From Candidatus Kuenenia stuttgartensis (GTDB lineage: Bacteria > Planctomycetota > Planctomycetia > Planctomycetales > Planctomycetaceae): a stretch of 55,470 nucleotides of DNA. The stretch lies in NCBI GenBank assembly GCA_945904015.1, contig CAMDPK010000023.1, positions 1 through 55,470 on the forward strand, in the 5' to 3' direction. The notes under the pieces were generated by a model that made no database searches, had not been told where the DNA came from, and saw nothing but the letters and a program-made list of their open reading frames with translations. The translations under genes and the position numbers were made by a program. This document shows, piece after piece, positions 45,892 through 54,468 of this stretch. Each line of letters starts with the position of its first letter. Positions within the stretch are counted from its first letter, which is position 1.

Positions 45892-48090
45892 TTACGTTTC
45901 CTCGCCGAAGTGCAACCGCACGCGCAGGCAATCGAGGACCGGACGGATCAACTCATACGACGCCTCGCCGTTGAGTTCGTCGAACACGGGTCGCATGCGA
46001 TCGAAACCGTGCTTCCGAACGGCGGCTTCGATGCGCGGGATCAAATCGGCGGGCACCCACGGCGATGGGTCCGTGACGCCGTCGTGACGGATGAACTCGG
46101 AGAGGTATCCGGCCACCGTCGAAGTCGCACGGGACATGAAATTCGCAACCTCGGCGACGGACTTCCCTTCGCGGAACAGGCGGAACGCGGCCAGAGCCGA
46201 GACATTCGGGCCGGTGTCCTCGGGTTCGGCGTAATCGGTGGTCGTTCTGGCTTGCGGGTCGGGCGCGACCGTGTCGGTTGCGACGCCCTGCTGCTGGCAG
46301 TAATTCGCGATGAACGCGATGAACTCCTGGCCAAAGTCGGCGAGCTTCTTTTCGCCGACCCCTTTGACCGAATGAAATCCGGCAATCGTGGTCGGCCGGC
46401 GCCGAGCCATGTCGCGCAGCGTCGTGTCCGAGAAGACGATGTATGCCGGGACGCTCATCGCGCCCGCTTTGTCCCGTCGAAGATCGCGCAGCGAGTCGAA
46501 CAACCCGCGGTCCACGCCGTCCCACGAATCGGCGATGACGGTCGCTTTCCGCTTCTCTTTGGTCGGAGCGGCGGGGCGGAGCAGCTTCGGTATCGTTTCG
46601 CCGCGCAGCAGCTTCCAGCCGTTGTCGGTGATCTTGAGGAGGCTGTACTCCCCTTCTTTCTTCAAGAAGTCCTGGCCGACGAGTTGCTCGACCCAATCGC
46701 GGATCGTCTTCTGAGCGACATCCGCGAGCAGTCCGTAGGTGCTCAACTGGTCGTGGCCGTTTTGAAGGACACGCTGCTCCTTCGAGCCTTTCAGAACCAT
46801 CGTGGTGTAGTCGCTTCCGAACCGCTGCTCTTGCCGGAAGACGCTCGACAAGATTTTCTGGCCGATGACAAGCGAGTCCTCGACCAAATCCAACTGGCCG
46901 AGACAGACGTCGCAGGCTCCGCACGATTCCGCTTGCTCGGCCGGCAGTTCTTGGCCGAAGTAGTTGACCAGCGACTTGTGCCGACACGTTGCTCCGGTGG
47001 CGAAACGCGTCATCGCTTCGAGCGACTGCAACGCCGCCTCGCGCGCCGGGCCTGGCGAAGACTCTTCGACCATCTTTTTCCAGCGGACCATCTCGCTGCC
47101 GGAATACAGCAGGCAGCATTCCGCTTCGAGACCGTCGCGGCCGGAGCGTCCGCTTTCCTGCTGGTAGTTTTCCAGAGCCTTCGGCATCCCGTAGTGAATC
47201 ACGAACCGCACGTTCGACTTGTCGATCCCCATGCCGAAGGCGACCGTCGCCACGATGATGTCGCAGCTCTCCTGGATGAAGGCGTCTTGATTCCGACGTC
47301 GATCGTCGTCCGGCATGCCGGCGTGATACGGCAGCGTTTTGCAGTCCTGCCCGTTGAGTTCCAAGCTGAGCGAATCGACGTCATTCCGCGTCGTGCAGTA
47401 GATGATTCCCGACTCTCCCTTGTGCCGACCGAGGATTTCGCGGACTTGGCCGAGTCCGCTCTTGCGGCGTTCGACCTTGTAAATCAGGTTCGGCCGATCG
47501 AACGAACCGACGAGAATGTCCGGCTGCCGCAGTCGCAGTGACTTGACGATGTCCTCGCGCACTCGCTCGGTGGCAGTCGCCGTGTAGGCGTGCAAGCCGA
47601 CCGTCGGAAAGTTCTCACGCAGCAGGTTGAGCTGCCGGTACTCTGGCCGGAAATCGTGCCCCCATTCGCTGACGCAATGCGCTTCGTCGATCGCGAACGT
47701 CGAGACGTTGAGGTCTTTGAGGAACTCGATCATCCGATCTTGGACGAGCTTCTCCGGCGAGACGTACAGCAGCTTGACTCGGCCGCTACGCAGGTCGTCA
47801 ACAACTCGCGAGCGTTCTGCTCCCGACTGCGTGCTGTTGACGAACGCCGCCGGAATGCCGTTCGACACCAGCGCATCGACCTGATCCTTCATCAGCGAGA
47901 TCAACGGCGAGACCACGACCGCCAGACCTTCTCGGCACATCGCCGGAGCCTGATAACAGAGCGACTTGCCGCCGCCAGTCGGCAACACAACCACGGAGTC
48001 ACGCCCGTCGAGCACGCTGCGCATCGCTTCCTCTTGCAACGGGCGAAACCCGTCGTAGCCCCAATAGCGTTGCAGCACATCCAACAGCAT
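45892..48090 (-). CDS. recQ: ATP-dependent DNA helicase RecQ
   Basis: This 3'-5' superfamily 2 helicase acts in recombination and replication-fork repair. The 732 residues include a Q-motif-like FRPLQEEA, Walker A VLPTGGGKS (Lys42), the DEAH box at 136-139 with the RecQ-specific loop CVSEWGHDFRPEY, and motif VI QESGRSGRDG. Next are the zinc-binding cysteines (CRHKSLVNYFG...CGACDVC), the RQC winged helix and an HRDC domain (VFSDTTLRDMARRRPTTIAG). A C-terminal helix-turn-helix region (FREGKSVAEVANFMSRATST) makes it longer than E. coli RecQ, as in some other bacteria. The ATG at 48090 has GAGG at good spacing and lies 8 bases after the nadB stop, so the two are co-transcribed. Confidence 0.95.
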   Translation of the reverse strand: MLLDVLQRYWGYDGFRPLQEEAMRSVLDGRDSVVVLPTGGGKSLCYQAPAMCREGLAVVVSPLISLMKDQVDALVSNGIPAAFVNSTQSGAERSRVVDDLRSGRVKLLYVSPEKLVQDRMIEFLKDLNVSTFAIDEAHCVSEWGHDFRPEYRQLNLLRENFPTVGLHAYTATATERVREDIVKSLRLRQPDILVGSFDRPNLIYKVERRKSGLGQVREILGRHKGESGIIYCTTRNDVDSLSLELNGQDCKTLPYHAGMPDDDRRRNQDAFIQESCDIIVATVAFGMGIDKSNVRFVIHYGMPKALENYQQESGRSGRDGLEAECCLLYSGSEMVRWKKMVEESSPGPAREAALQSLEAMTRFATGATCRHKSLVNYFGQELPAEQAESCGACDVCLGQLDLVEDSLVIGQKILSSVFRQEQRFGSDYTTMVLKGSKEQRVLQNGHDQLSTYGLLADVAQKTIRDWVEQLVGQDFLKKEGEYSLLKITDNGWKLLRGETIPKLLRPAAPTKEKRKATVIADSWDGVDRGLFDSLRDLRRDKAGAMSVPAYIVFSDTTLRDMARRRPTTIAGFHSVKGVGEKKLADFGQEFIAFIANYCQQQGVATDTVAPDPQARTTTDYAEPEDTGPNVSALAAFRLFREGKSVAEVANFMSRATSTVAGYLSEFIRHDGVTDPSPWVPADLIPRIEAAVRKHGFDRMRPVFDELNGEASYELIRPVLDCLRVRLHFGEET

Positions 48091-48098
48091 GTTCGTCC

Positions 48099-49736
48099 TC
48101 AAGTTGCCGTGATCGCGATGTGCTGTGCCTGTTGCGGGTCGGTCGTCGGAAAGTCGTCGCGGAAGTGGACGCCTCGACTTTCGGTGCGAGCGGCGGCGGC
48201 GGTCGCCATCAGGCGAGCGATCAGCAACAAGTTTTGAAGTTCCCAACCTTTGAGCTGCGTGAACTCGCGAACCGAAACGTACCGGTTCCAAAAGTCGATT
48301 TGCGTCAGAGCCTCTTTCAACCCGGACGCATCGCGAGTGATCCCAACGTGCCGCCCCATCAGACTCTGCAACGAGTTCGTCAGGTCGGTGAGGTTGAGGT
48401 CGTGATCCTCCTTCGTGTCCTGAGGTCCATCCGCTCGGATCGGAAACGCGGCGAAGCTATCGGGCTGAGCGAGTGCCAGTTCCGAAACTCCGCGTCCGCA
48501 GCGCAGGCCATAAACCAATCCTTCGAGCAGGCTGTTCGAGGCCAGTCGATTCGCTCCGTGCAACCCGGACGAGGTTACTTCGCCAGCCGCCCACAATCCG
48601 GGAAGCGTCGTGCGGCCATCGAGATCAACCGTCAGACCGCCAATCATGTAGTGTGCTCCCGGCCGCACCGGAATCTGATCGGCGGTAATGTCGAGTCCGA
48701 ACTCGGCACACACCCGGCCGATGTGCGGGAAGCGTTCCCGAATCAGCGGCTTCGGCAAGTGCGTCAGGTCGAGATACACGCACGAGTGCTTCGTCTTCTC
48801 CATCTGCCGAGTGATCGCCAAACTAACCTCGTCGCGCGGGGCCAGCTCCAGCGAGGAGTGATAGTCCCCCATGAAACGATGGCCGACGCAATCTCGCAGA
48901 TACGCTCCTTCGCCGCGCACCGCCTCGCTGATGAGATGCCGCGAGCTGCCGGCGATGTACAGCACCGTCGGATGAAACTGCATGAACTCCATATCGCGCA
49001 GTTCGGCCCCCGCTCGAAAGCCGAGCGCGTGACCGTCGGCCGTCGCGATGTCCGGATTGGTCGTTTCGCGATACAGCCGCCCTGCCCCGCCCGTGCAGAG
49101 AATCGTCTGCTTGGCCCACACCAGCGTCTTGCCGTGCTGAGCATTCCAGACGATCGCTCCGCGACAAACGCCCTCGTGCGTCAGCAAGTCGAGCGTCGCA
49201 GTCTGTTCCCAAACCTGGGCGTGCTCCGCCGAGCGGACGCGCGCGATCATCGCCCGCATCACTTCCTTGCCGGTCGCGTCGCCAAGTGCGTGAGCGACTC
49301 GGCGATGACTGTGTCCACCCTCTTGAGTGAGCGCGATCTCGCCGTCTTGCTTCAGATCGAAATGCGCTCCGAACGTGACCAGCTCACGAATCCGTTCCGG
49401 AGCCTCATGCACGACCATGTTCACAACCGCCTCGTCGCACAGCCCTTTGCCGGCGGACATCGTGTCGGACGCATGATTGGCGATGTCGTCCAGCGGATCG
49501 AGCACCCCCGCGATGCCCCCCTGAGCGTACGCGCTGTTCGACTGATTGAGCGCGTCCTTTGTGACTACCACGGTCGTCAGCTGCGGGTCGACCGCCAGCG
49601 CCGCGCGGATGCCGGCGATCCCACCGCCGATCACCAGCACGTCGGCGAACACATGCGGCACTCGCTTCGGATCAAACCGAACCAGGTAGCGGCGCTTCAG
49701 AGGCAATTGCAGTCGAGTCACAGATGTTACTTTCAC
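48099..49736 (-). CDS. nadB: L-aspartate oxidase
   Basis: This FAD enzyme oxidises L-aspartate to iminoaspartate, the first step of de novo NAD synthesis. It has the FAD motif ADVLVIGGGIAGIRAALA and the family signatures NQSNSAYAQGGIAGVLDP, EGGHSHRRVAHALGDATGKE, EFMQFHPTVLYIAG, ISEAVRGEGAYLRD, HYMIGGLTVDLDGRT and GLHGANRLASNSLLEGLVYG. The length of about 545 residues is normal. The start is uncertain: no ATG lies at a sensible place, and I used the GTG at 49736 with a GGA about 8 bases upstream; a GTG at 49721 is also possible. The open frame up to 49859 is palindromic-element sequence. nadA and nadC are not in the window. Confidence 0.93.
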   Translation of the reverse strand: MKVTSVTRLQLPLKRRYLVRFDPKRVPHVFADVLVIGGGIAGIRAALAVDPQLTTVVVTKDALNQSNSAYAQGGIAGVLDPLDDIANHASDTMSAGKGLCDEAVVNMVVHEAPERIRELVTFGAHFDLKQDGEIALTQEGGHSHRRVAHALGDATGKEVMRAMIARVRSAEHAQVWEQTATLDLLTHEGVCRGAIVWNAQHGKTLVWAKQTILCTGGAGRLYRETTNPDIATADGHALGFRAGAELRDMEFMQFHPTVLYIAGSSRHLISEAVRGEGAYLRDCVGHRFMGDYHSSLELAPRDEVSLAITRQMEKTKHSCVYLDLTHLPKPLIRERFPHIGRVCAEFGLDITADQIPVRPGAHYMIGGLTVDLDGRTTLPGLWAAGEVTSSGLHGANRLASNSLLEGLVYGLRCGRGVSELALAQPDSFAAFPIRADGPQDTKEDHDLNLTDLTNSLQSLMGRHVGITRDASGLKEALTQIDFWNRYVSVREFTQLKGWELQNLLLIARLMATAAAARTESRGVHFRDDFPTTDPQQAQHIAITAT

Positions 49737-49751
49737 TTGCGATTCCGTCTC

Positions 49752-49864
49752 GTAGGGTGGGACAAGCGGCGCTTCGCCGCGCCGGCCCTCCATCCGAAGA
49801 ACAACACCGTTAATGACAGTGAGATTGGTGGGCCGGCGCTCGAAGCGAGCTTGTCCCACCCTAC
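49752..49864. repeat. REPIN-like palindromic element, family J
   Basis: The arms GTAGGGTGGGACAAGC... and ...GCTTGTCCCACCCTAC are both about 35 bases, each with internal GC-rich hairpins (GGCGCTTCGCC in the left). The element is 113 bases long. It lies between the UvrA-like gene end and the nadB start and would be part of the nadB leader or promoter region. Confidence 0.9.
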
Positions 49865-49883
49865 AGAGTCGTGTTTGGACGGT

Positions 49884-52400
49884 TTAATTTGAGAATCCAA
49901 CTTTTACGACCTTTCCACCCGCGTCACCCGCCCCGGGGCCGAGTTCGATCACCCAGTCGGCGGCGCGAATGAACTCCGGCCGATGCTCGATTGCGATCAG
50001 CGAGTGGCCGACCTCGATCAAGCGCCGGAAGCACTCTAACAAAACCGCGATGTCGCGCGCATGCAGGCCGATGCACGGTTCGTCCATCAGAAACAGCGTC
50101 CGTTTTCGCGAGCGGCTCACCAGCAGCGTCGCCAGTTTCAGGCGTTGGCACTCGCCACGCGACAGCGTGCTCGCCGATTGGCCGAGCGGCAGATAACCCA
50201 GCCCGACATCCTTCAGCGACTTCAGCCGCCGTTGCAGTTGCGGCTGACCTCGAAAGAACGTGAACGCTTCGTCGGCCGACAGGTTGAGCACTTCCGCGAT
50301 CGACAGGCCGCGCAGCTTCGCGTCGAGGATCTCTCGCTGAAACCGCGAGCCGTGACATTCCGGGCACACGACTGTCAGGTTCGCGAGGAATTGCATGTCG
50401 ATCTCGACCGCGCCGAGTCCCCGGCAACGCGGACAGCGTCCCCCTTCGCTGGCATTGAAACTGAAATGCCGCGCCGTGAAGTTCTTGACCTTCGCCTCGG
50501 TCGTCTGCGCGAACAGCCCCCGAAGCTCGCCGAGCAAAGACAGCATCGTCGCCGCACTCGCACGAGCCGACCGCCGAATTGGCGACGAATCGAGAAACAC
50601 AACCTCGTCGATCTGTTCCGCGCCGGACAGCGCAGCGAACTCACCGACCGGATCAGCCTCGCAAGTAGTACCGAAACGCTGACACAGCGCCGGATACAGC
50701 GTGTGCTGGATCAGCGAACTCTTCCCACTGCCGCTGACGCCGGTAACGGCACACAATCGGTTGAGCGGAAACGCCACGTCAACGTGATCGAAGTTGTGCA
50801 ACGTGACACCTTCAAGCGCGAGAACGTAGCCGTCTCGCTCCGCGAGACGAGCCGAACGATCACACGACTCTGTTTGCCGAGCGTCGCACGAGCCGCTCTG
50901 CACGATCGGCTCGTCTCGTGGAGCGAGACGGCTACGTTGGCTCACAACGCTTCCACCTTCGCGACCGGCACCGGGGCCGATTTCGACAACTTCATCAGCC
51001 GCCTCGACGAACGTCTGCGAATGCTCGACGAGAATCACCGTGTTTCCGGCTTGTTGCAGTCGCCGAATCGCCGTCAGCACTTTTTCGGCATCGAGCGGAT
51101 GCAATCCGCCCGACGGCTCATCGAGCACGTACAGCGCATTGTCGAGCCGAGTCGCCAGCACGCCCGCCAATCGCGCCCGCTGCCGCTCGCCCCGCGACAG
51201 ACTTCGCGGCGAACGGCTCAAGGCCAGATGCCCCAAGCCGAGATCCAGCAGCATCCGCAGCCGCGCCGACAATTCGCCGAGCAGGTTGGAGACAAGCACT
51301 CGTGCGTTGGGTTCCGTCGCAAGGGCCAGCTCATCCAGGAGCGTCGCGAGTTCCGTGAGCCGCAGTTCACGCAGCATTGCAATCGTAGGATGGGCACTCC
51401 TGCCCGTCTCTTCGCTGCGACGGGCAGGAGTGCCCATCCTACTTCCGAACAATTGCACACTTCGCCCCGCAACCGCTAATCGCGATCCGCTGCATTCGGA
51501 GCAGTCCGTCATCGTTGTGCGTCTGACCGTTGCAGAAGCCGCGATCCGCCCCAAACCGCTGCACCGCGGACACGCACCTAGCGAACTCTCGAAGTTGAAC
51601 AAGTCCGGTTCGAGCGGCGGCTGCTCACGGCCGCACTCGCCACAAATCAACCGTCGCGAATGGCGCGTCAGCCGCCATTTGCGGCCCTCCCATTCCAGAG
51701 TCTGCTTGTCCTGACCATCGGATTCTCCGAGCACTACGCAGCGGCCATCGCCGTGCGAGTACGCTTGCTCAATGCTTTCCAACACGCGAGCGACCTCGGT
51801 GCGACCCGCGACCAGCCGATCGACAACGACAAGCATTTGAGATTTGATCCGCCGCGACGGATGAGATTTCAACTCCGGCAACTCAATCGTCCGTACGAAC
51901 CCAAGCTGCCGCCAATTTGCGATCGCGTCGTCGCTCTTCTCCGACGGAAACGCCACGACGAATTTCATTCCGTCCGGCAATGATTGAAGCTCGCGGCAAA
52001 CTTCGTCAGCCGTGTGAACGACCAGCGGCGTCTCACATTGCGGACAGAACGCTCGCCCCAACCGAGCGAACAGCATCCGCAGCAAATCATCGGTCTCGGT
52101 GATCGTGCCCAGCGTCGCACGCTGATCGAATGAAGCCTCGGCGTGAAACGCGATCGCGGGCGGAAGATTTTCCAGAGCATCCGCGTCCGGTCGCTCGATC
52201 CGCTCCAAAAACTGCCGAGCCGACGGGGCGAAGGTCTCGATGTACCGCCGCTGTCCCTCGGCCACGAGCGTGTCGAACGCGAGGCTGCTCTTGCCGGCTC
52301 CACTGACCCCGGTGATCGCAATCAGGCTGCCGATCGGCAGACGCAGATCGATCCCCTTCAGGTTGTGAACGCGAACGCCTCGCAATTCGATGTGCGACAT
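49884..52400 (-). CDS. UvrA-like excinuclease ABC-type ATPase (divergent paralogue)
   Basis: The 838-residue protein has the tandem ABC organisation of UvrA, with Walker A motifs GVSGAGKSS (31-39) and, in the second half, GVSGSGKSS. Zinc-finger modules are CGECGREQPP...CPRCSGLG and CPRCRGLG...CPECHGSR. It is about 100 residues shorter than canonical UvrA, even though two palindromic elements add about 57 residues in frame (RMGTPARRS...HPT and RSRLAPRDEPIVQ...ERDGY). Both ABC signatures read LSRGE instead of LSGGE. I take it to be a UvrA paralogue (UvrA2-like) rather than the main repair enzyme, possibly for damage tolerance or drug resistance. The ATG at 52400 is chosen at MSHIELRGVRVHNLK. 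It is divergent from the membrane-protein gene. Confidence 0.85.
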   Translation of the reverse strand: MSHIELRGVRVHNLKGIDLRLPIGSLIAITGVSGAGKSSLAFDTLVAEGQRRYIETFAPSARQFLERIERPDADALENLPPAIAFHAEASFDQRATLGTITETDDLLRMLFARLGRAFCPQCETPLVVHTADEVCRELQSLPDGMKFVVAFPSEKSDDAIANWRQLGFVRTIELPELKSHPSRRIKSQMLVVVDRLVAGRTEVARVLESIEQAYSHGDGRCVVLGESDGQDKQTLEWEGRKWRLTRHSRRLICGECGREQPPLEPDLFNFESSLGACPRCSGLGRIAASATVRRTTMTDCSECSGSRLAVAGRSVQLFGSRMGTPARRSEETGRSAHPTIAMLRELRLTELATLLDELALATEPNARVLVSNLLGELSARLRMLLDLGLGHLALSRSPRSLSRGERQRARLAGVLATRLDNALYVLDEPSGGLHPLDAEKVLTAIRRLQQAGNTVILVEHSQTFVEAADEVVEIGPGAGREGGSVVSQRSRLAPRDEPIVQSGSCDARQTESCDRSARLAERDGYVLALEGVTLHNFDHVDVAFPLNRLCAVTGVSGSGKSSLIQHTLYPALCQRFGTTCEADPVGEFAALSGAEQIDEVVFLDSSPIRRSARASAATMLSLLGELRGLFAQTTEAKVKNFTARHFSFNASEGGRCPRCRGLGAVEIDMQFLANLTVVCPECHGSRFQREILDAKLRGLSIAEVLNLSADEAFTFFRGQPQLQRRLKSLKDVGLGYLPLGQSASTLSRGECQRLKLATLLVSRSRKRTLFLMDEPCIGLHARDIAVLLECFRRLIEVGHSLIAIEHRPEFIRAADWVIELGPGAGDAGGKVVKVGFSN
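50823..50938. repeat. REPIN-like palindromic element, family C, in frame inside the UvrA-like gene
   Basis: The arms AACGTAGCCGTCTCGCTCCG and the complement, about 33 bases each, are separated by a long spacer; about 114 bases (38 codons) are added to the frame. It lies between EIGPGAGREGGSVVS and LALEGVTLHNF, the inter-domain junction of the two ABC halves. It is the diverged relative of the intergenic element at 18534-18644. Confidence 0.92.
51385..51442. repeat. REPIN-like palindromic element, family I, in frame inside the UvrA-like gene
   Basis: GTAGGATGGGCACTCCTGCC and its exact complement span 58 bases and add 19 codons (RMGTPARRS...SAHPT) between VQLFGS and TIAMLRELRL. Each arm is GTAG plus a GGGCA-CTCC-TGCCC hairpin. 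Confidence 0.92.
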
Positions 52401-52529
52401 GAGCACAGGATACCGGCAACAGTCTTCACGTCTGAAGGCTGAGGCGGGGATGTCTTCTCGTCGATTGCAGATAGAATGCCGACGTTTGATTCTCGCGACG
52501 CGCGAGTTCTTGCTCTGTCGGAGACGTCG

Positions 52530-53318
52530 ATGATGAAGCGATCACGAATCATCCTGGCGGCGTTGGCCGCAGTGCTTCTCGCGGGAATCAGCGGCCCCTT
52601 GCTCGCCGGAATGCCGGCCTTGTTGCCGTCCGGTTGGACGGCGGAGCATCCGGTGGAGTACGCGAATGGCGAAACGACGTCGCCGGTCGTCGGCTGGCAA
52701 GTGCAGGCGTTGTCGTTCTTCCTCGCGTGTCTATTCGTCGGAGCGTTCGGGGTGCAATGGTTGTGGAATCATGCTCGGCGTGATTTCCCGGTGTTGCCGC
52801 AGATCAATTATCGCCGGTCGTTGAGCTTGGTCGTGCTGTGGGGACTGCTGTTTGTCGTCGTGCTGACGATGATCTCCGGCGCTCGCGAGTTGATGACTCC
52901 CGGAGCCTGGCGCAAACAAGGCTGGACGTATCAGCTCGAAAAGTCGGCAGCGATGGCCGACACGGCACCGGCCGCCAATCGTGAAACTCGCCGTGGAGGT
53001 CTCGAACAACTGCGAACCGCGCTGTGGCAGCACGCGGCCACGCACGGCGGAAAATTCCCGGCTCGCGATCAAGCCGGTCTCGATGCGCGGCTGTGGGACG
53101 TTCCTGGCAATCCCGGTTTGCAGTTCTTCTTGGTGCCCGACCATTCGGCCGACGAGACTGGCCGGTTGCTAGTCTTCGAGCCGCAGATCGACGGCGACGA
53201 CCGGCTCGTGCTGCTGACCAACGGGCTGATTGGTTCGATGCGCACTGAGGAGATTCGGCTCGCGGCCAAGCCTCGCGAACAGCTTGTCGAAGCGAACTCG
53301 GCGGAGGACACGCCATGA
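52530..53318 (+). CDS. Membrane protein of unknown function, coupled to a DUF1559 gene
   Basis: The 262-residue protein has three hydrophobic segments: a signal-anchor-like one at the N-terminus (RIILAALAAVLLAGISGPLL), one near residue 70 (LSFFLACLFVGAFGVQWLW) and one near 105 (LSLVVLWGLLFVVVLTMISG). A soluble domain follows, starting QGWTYQLEKSAAMADTAPAA. In it, ETRRGGLEQLRTALWQHAATHGGKFP resembles the processed part of pilin-like proteins, which suggests a distant pseudopilin-type fold. The ATG at 52530 has GGAG six bases upstream. Its stop overlaps the next gene (ATGA). No family is certain. Confidence 0.7.
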   Translation: MMKRSRIILAALAAVLLAGISGPLLAGMPALLPSGWTAEHPVEYANGETTSPVVGWQVQALSFFLACLFVGAFGVQWLWNHARRDFPVLPQINYRRSLSLVVLWGLLFVVVLTMISGARELMTPGAWRKQGWTYQLEKSAAMADTAPAANRETRRGGLEQLRTALWQHAATHGGKFPARDQAGLDARLWDVPGNPGLQFFLVPDHSADETGRLLVFEPQIDGDDRLVLLTNGLIGSMRTEEIRLAAKPREQLVEANSAEDTP

Positions 53319-54430
53319 ATGAGCAGACGATGTTTCGTTGGCTTTTGGCATTCGTCGCGTCGGTGGTGCTGTCACTAATTTGCGTCGCTGTGTTCGGCGA
53401 CCTGGGCGCGCAATTCCTCTTCGGTTGGCTGACCTTTCCGATCGCGGTTCTGCCACGCATCACGGTGGATTGGCCGAGCATGATCGCCGGGACGATCGCG
53501 TTTATGACATTCGCGTTTGGTGTGCAGTACACCGGTCGCTGGGCCGCGTCGTGGCTGCCGGAAAACTTGATCGCCTCGCGAACGTGGCAGCTTCGCCAAA
53601 CCGGGTTGGTCGTGATTTCGGTCACGCTGCTCTTCAGCCTCGGCACCGCACTGGTCGGCGCATTCCATCAAGTCATCTGGCTGTCCGCGAGTCGCTCCGC
53701 GCCAAGTTTGGATGTGTCCATCGACTCTCCGCCGCGAGGCCTTATTGCGAGCGCGCGGCAAAGTGCTCAACAGTCGGAGTTGCGAAACCAAATGAGGCAA
53801 AACTTCGGAATTGGAATGCACAATTTCCACGGCAGTTTCAAGAATTTTCCGCCCAGCGGCAACATGAACACCGATGGCGAATTGCTGCATGGCTGGATGA
53901 TGGCACTTGGTTGGTACATCGGGTTTGGTGCCCGCGAACTCGACTACGGCATCCCTTGGAACAAGCCGCCGAATGATCGGTTCTATCGTTGTCAGTTGCC
54001 GCTCTTCTTGAATCCCATGCAACCCGGAGCTGTCTTTGGTCGTGACGGTTTCGGTCTGACCCACTTCGCGGCCAACGTCCACGTCTTTCCGATTCGGCAA
54101 GTCGATCCCAAAGCCGAGGACTACCGACACAGCTACCTACGCCACAAAGGCGGGTTCAGCATGCATGACATCTCTGACGGGACGTCCAACACGCTGCTGA
54201 TCGGCACGGCCGGGCGGAATCACAAGCCTTGGGGATATCCAGCCAACGTGCGCGATCCAGCCGAAGGGTTGAATCGCACTTCGACGGGTTTCGGAGGTCC
54301 GCCCGGACAACGGTCGGCTCACTTCGTGATGGCCGACGGTGCCGTGCGCGAGATCAGCGACAAGGCCGATCCGCGCATCCTCAGAGCACTCGCGACACCG
54401 AACGGCGGCGAGCCGCTAGTGCCTGACTAG
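53315..54430 (+). CDS. DUF1559-like protein with a multi-helix membrane N-terminus
   Basis: The 371-residue protein has about four N-terminal hydrophobic segments (WLLAFVASVVLSLICVAVFG, LFGWLTFPIAVLP, MIAGTIAFMTFAFGVQYTGR, VVISVTLLFSLGTALVG). A DUF1559-type domain follows: LRNQMRQNFGIGMHNFHGSF, FPPSG, MHDISDGTSNTLLIGTAGRN and a C-terminal AHFVMADGAVREISDKADPR. There is no pilin leader, unlike the DUF1559 protein at 31784, so it is probably anchored by the helices rather than cleaved. It overlaps the preceding membrane protein by four bases and is convergent with rimI. Confidence 0.82.
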   Translation: MNEQTMFRWLLAFVASVVLSLICVAVFGDLGAQFLFGWLTFPIAVLPRITVDWPSMIAGTIAFMTFAFGVQYTGRWAASWLPENLIASRTWQLRQTGLVVISVTLLFSLGTALVGAFHQVIWLSASRSAPSLDVSIDSPPRGLIASARQSAQQSELRNQMRQNFGIGMHNFHGSFKNFPPSGNMNTDGELLHGWMMALGWYIGFGARELDYGIPWNKPPNDRFYRCQLPLFLNPMQPGAVFGRDGFGLTHFAANVHVFPIRQVDPKAEDYRHSYLRHKGGFSMHDISDGTSNTLLIGTAGRNHKPWGYPANVRDPAEGLNRTSTGFGGPPGQRSAHFVMADGAVREISDKADPRILRALATPNGGEPLVPD

Positions 54431-54468
54431 AGCTTTTGGATCGGGGGTCGCTCTCTGACGACCGCAAC

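Noticed and set aside
45910..47541. A 543-codon plus-strand frame opposite recQ
   Set aside because: It is a shadow of the RecQ coding sequence and has no domain.
48120..49892. A 590-codon plus-strand frame opposite nadB
   Set aside because: The antisense strand of a well-conserved enzyme gene gives a composition typical of a shadow and no recognisable motif.
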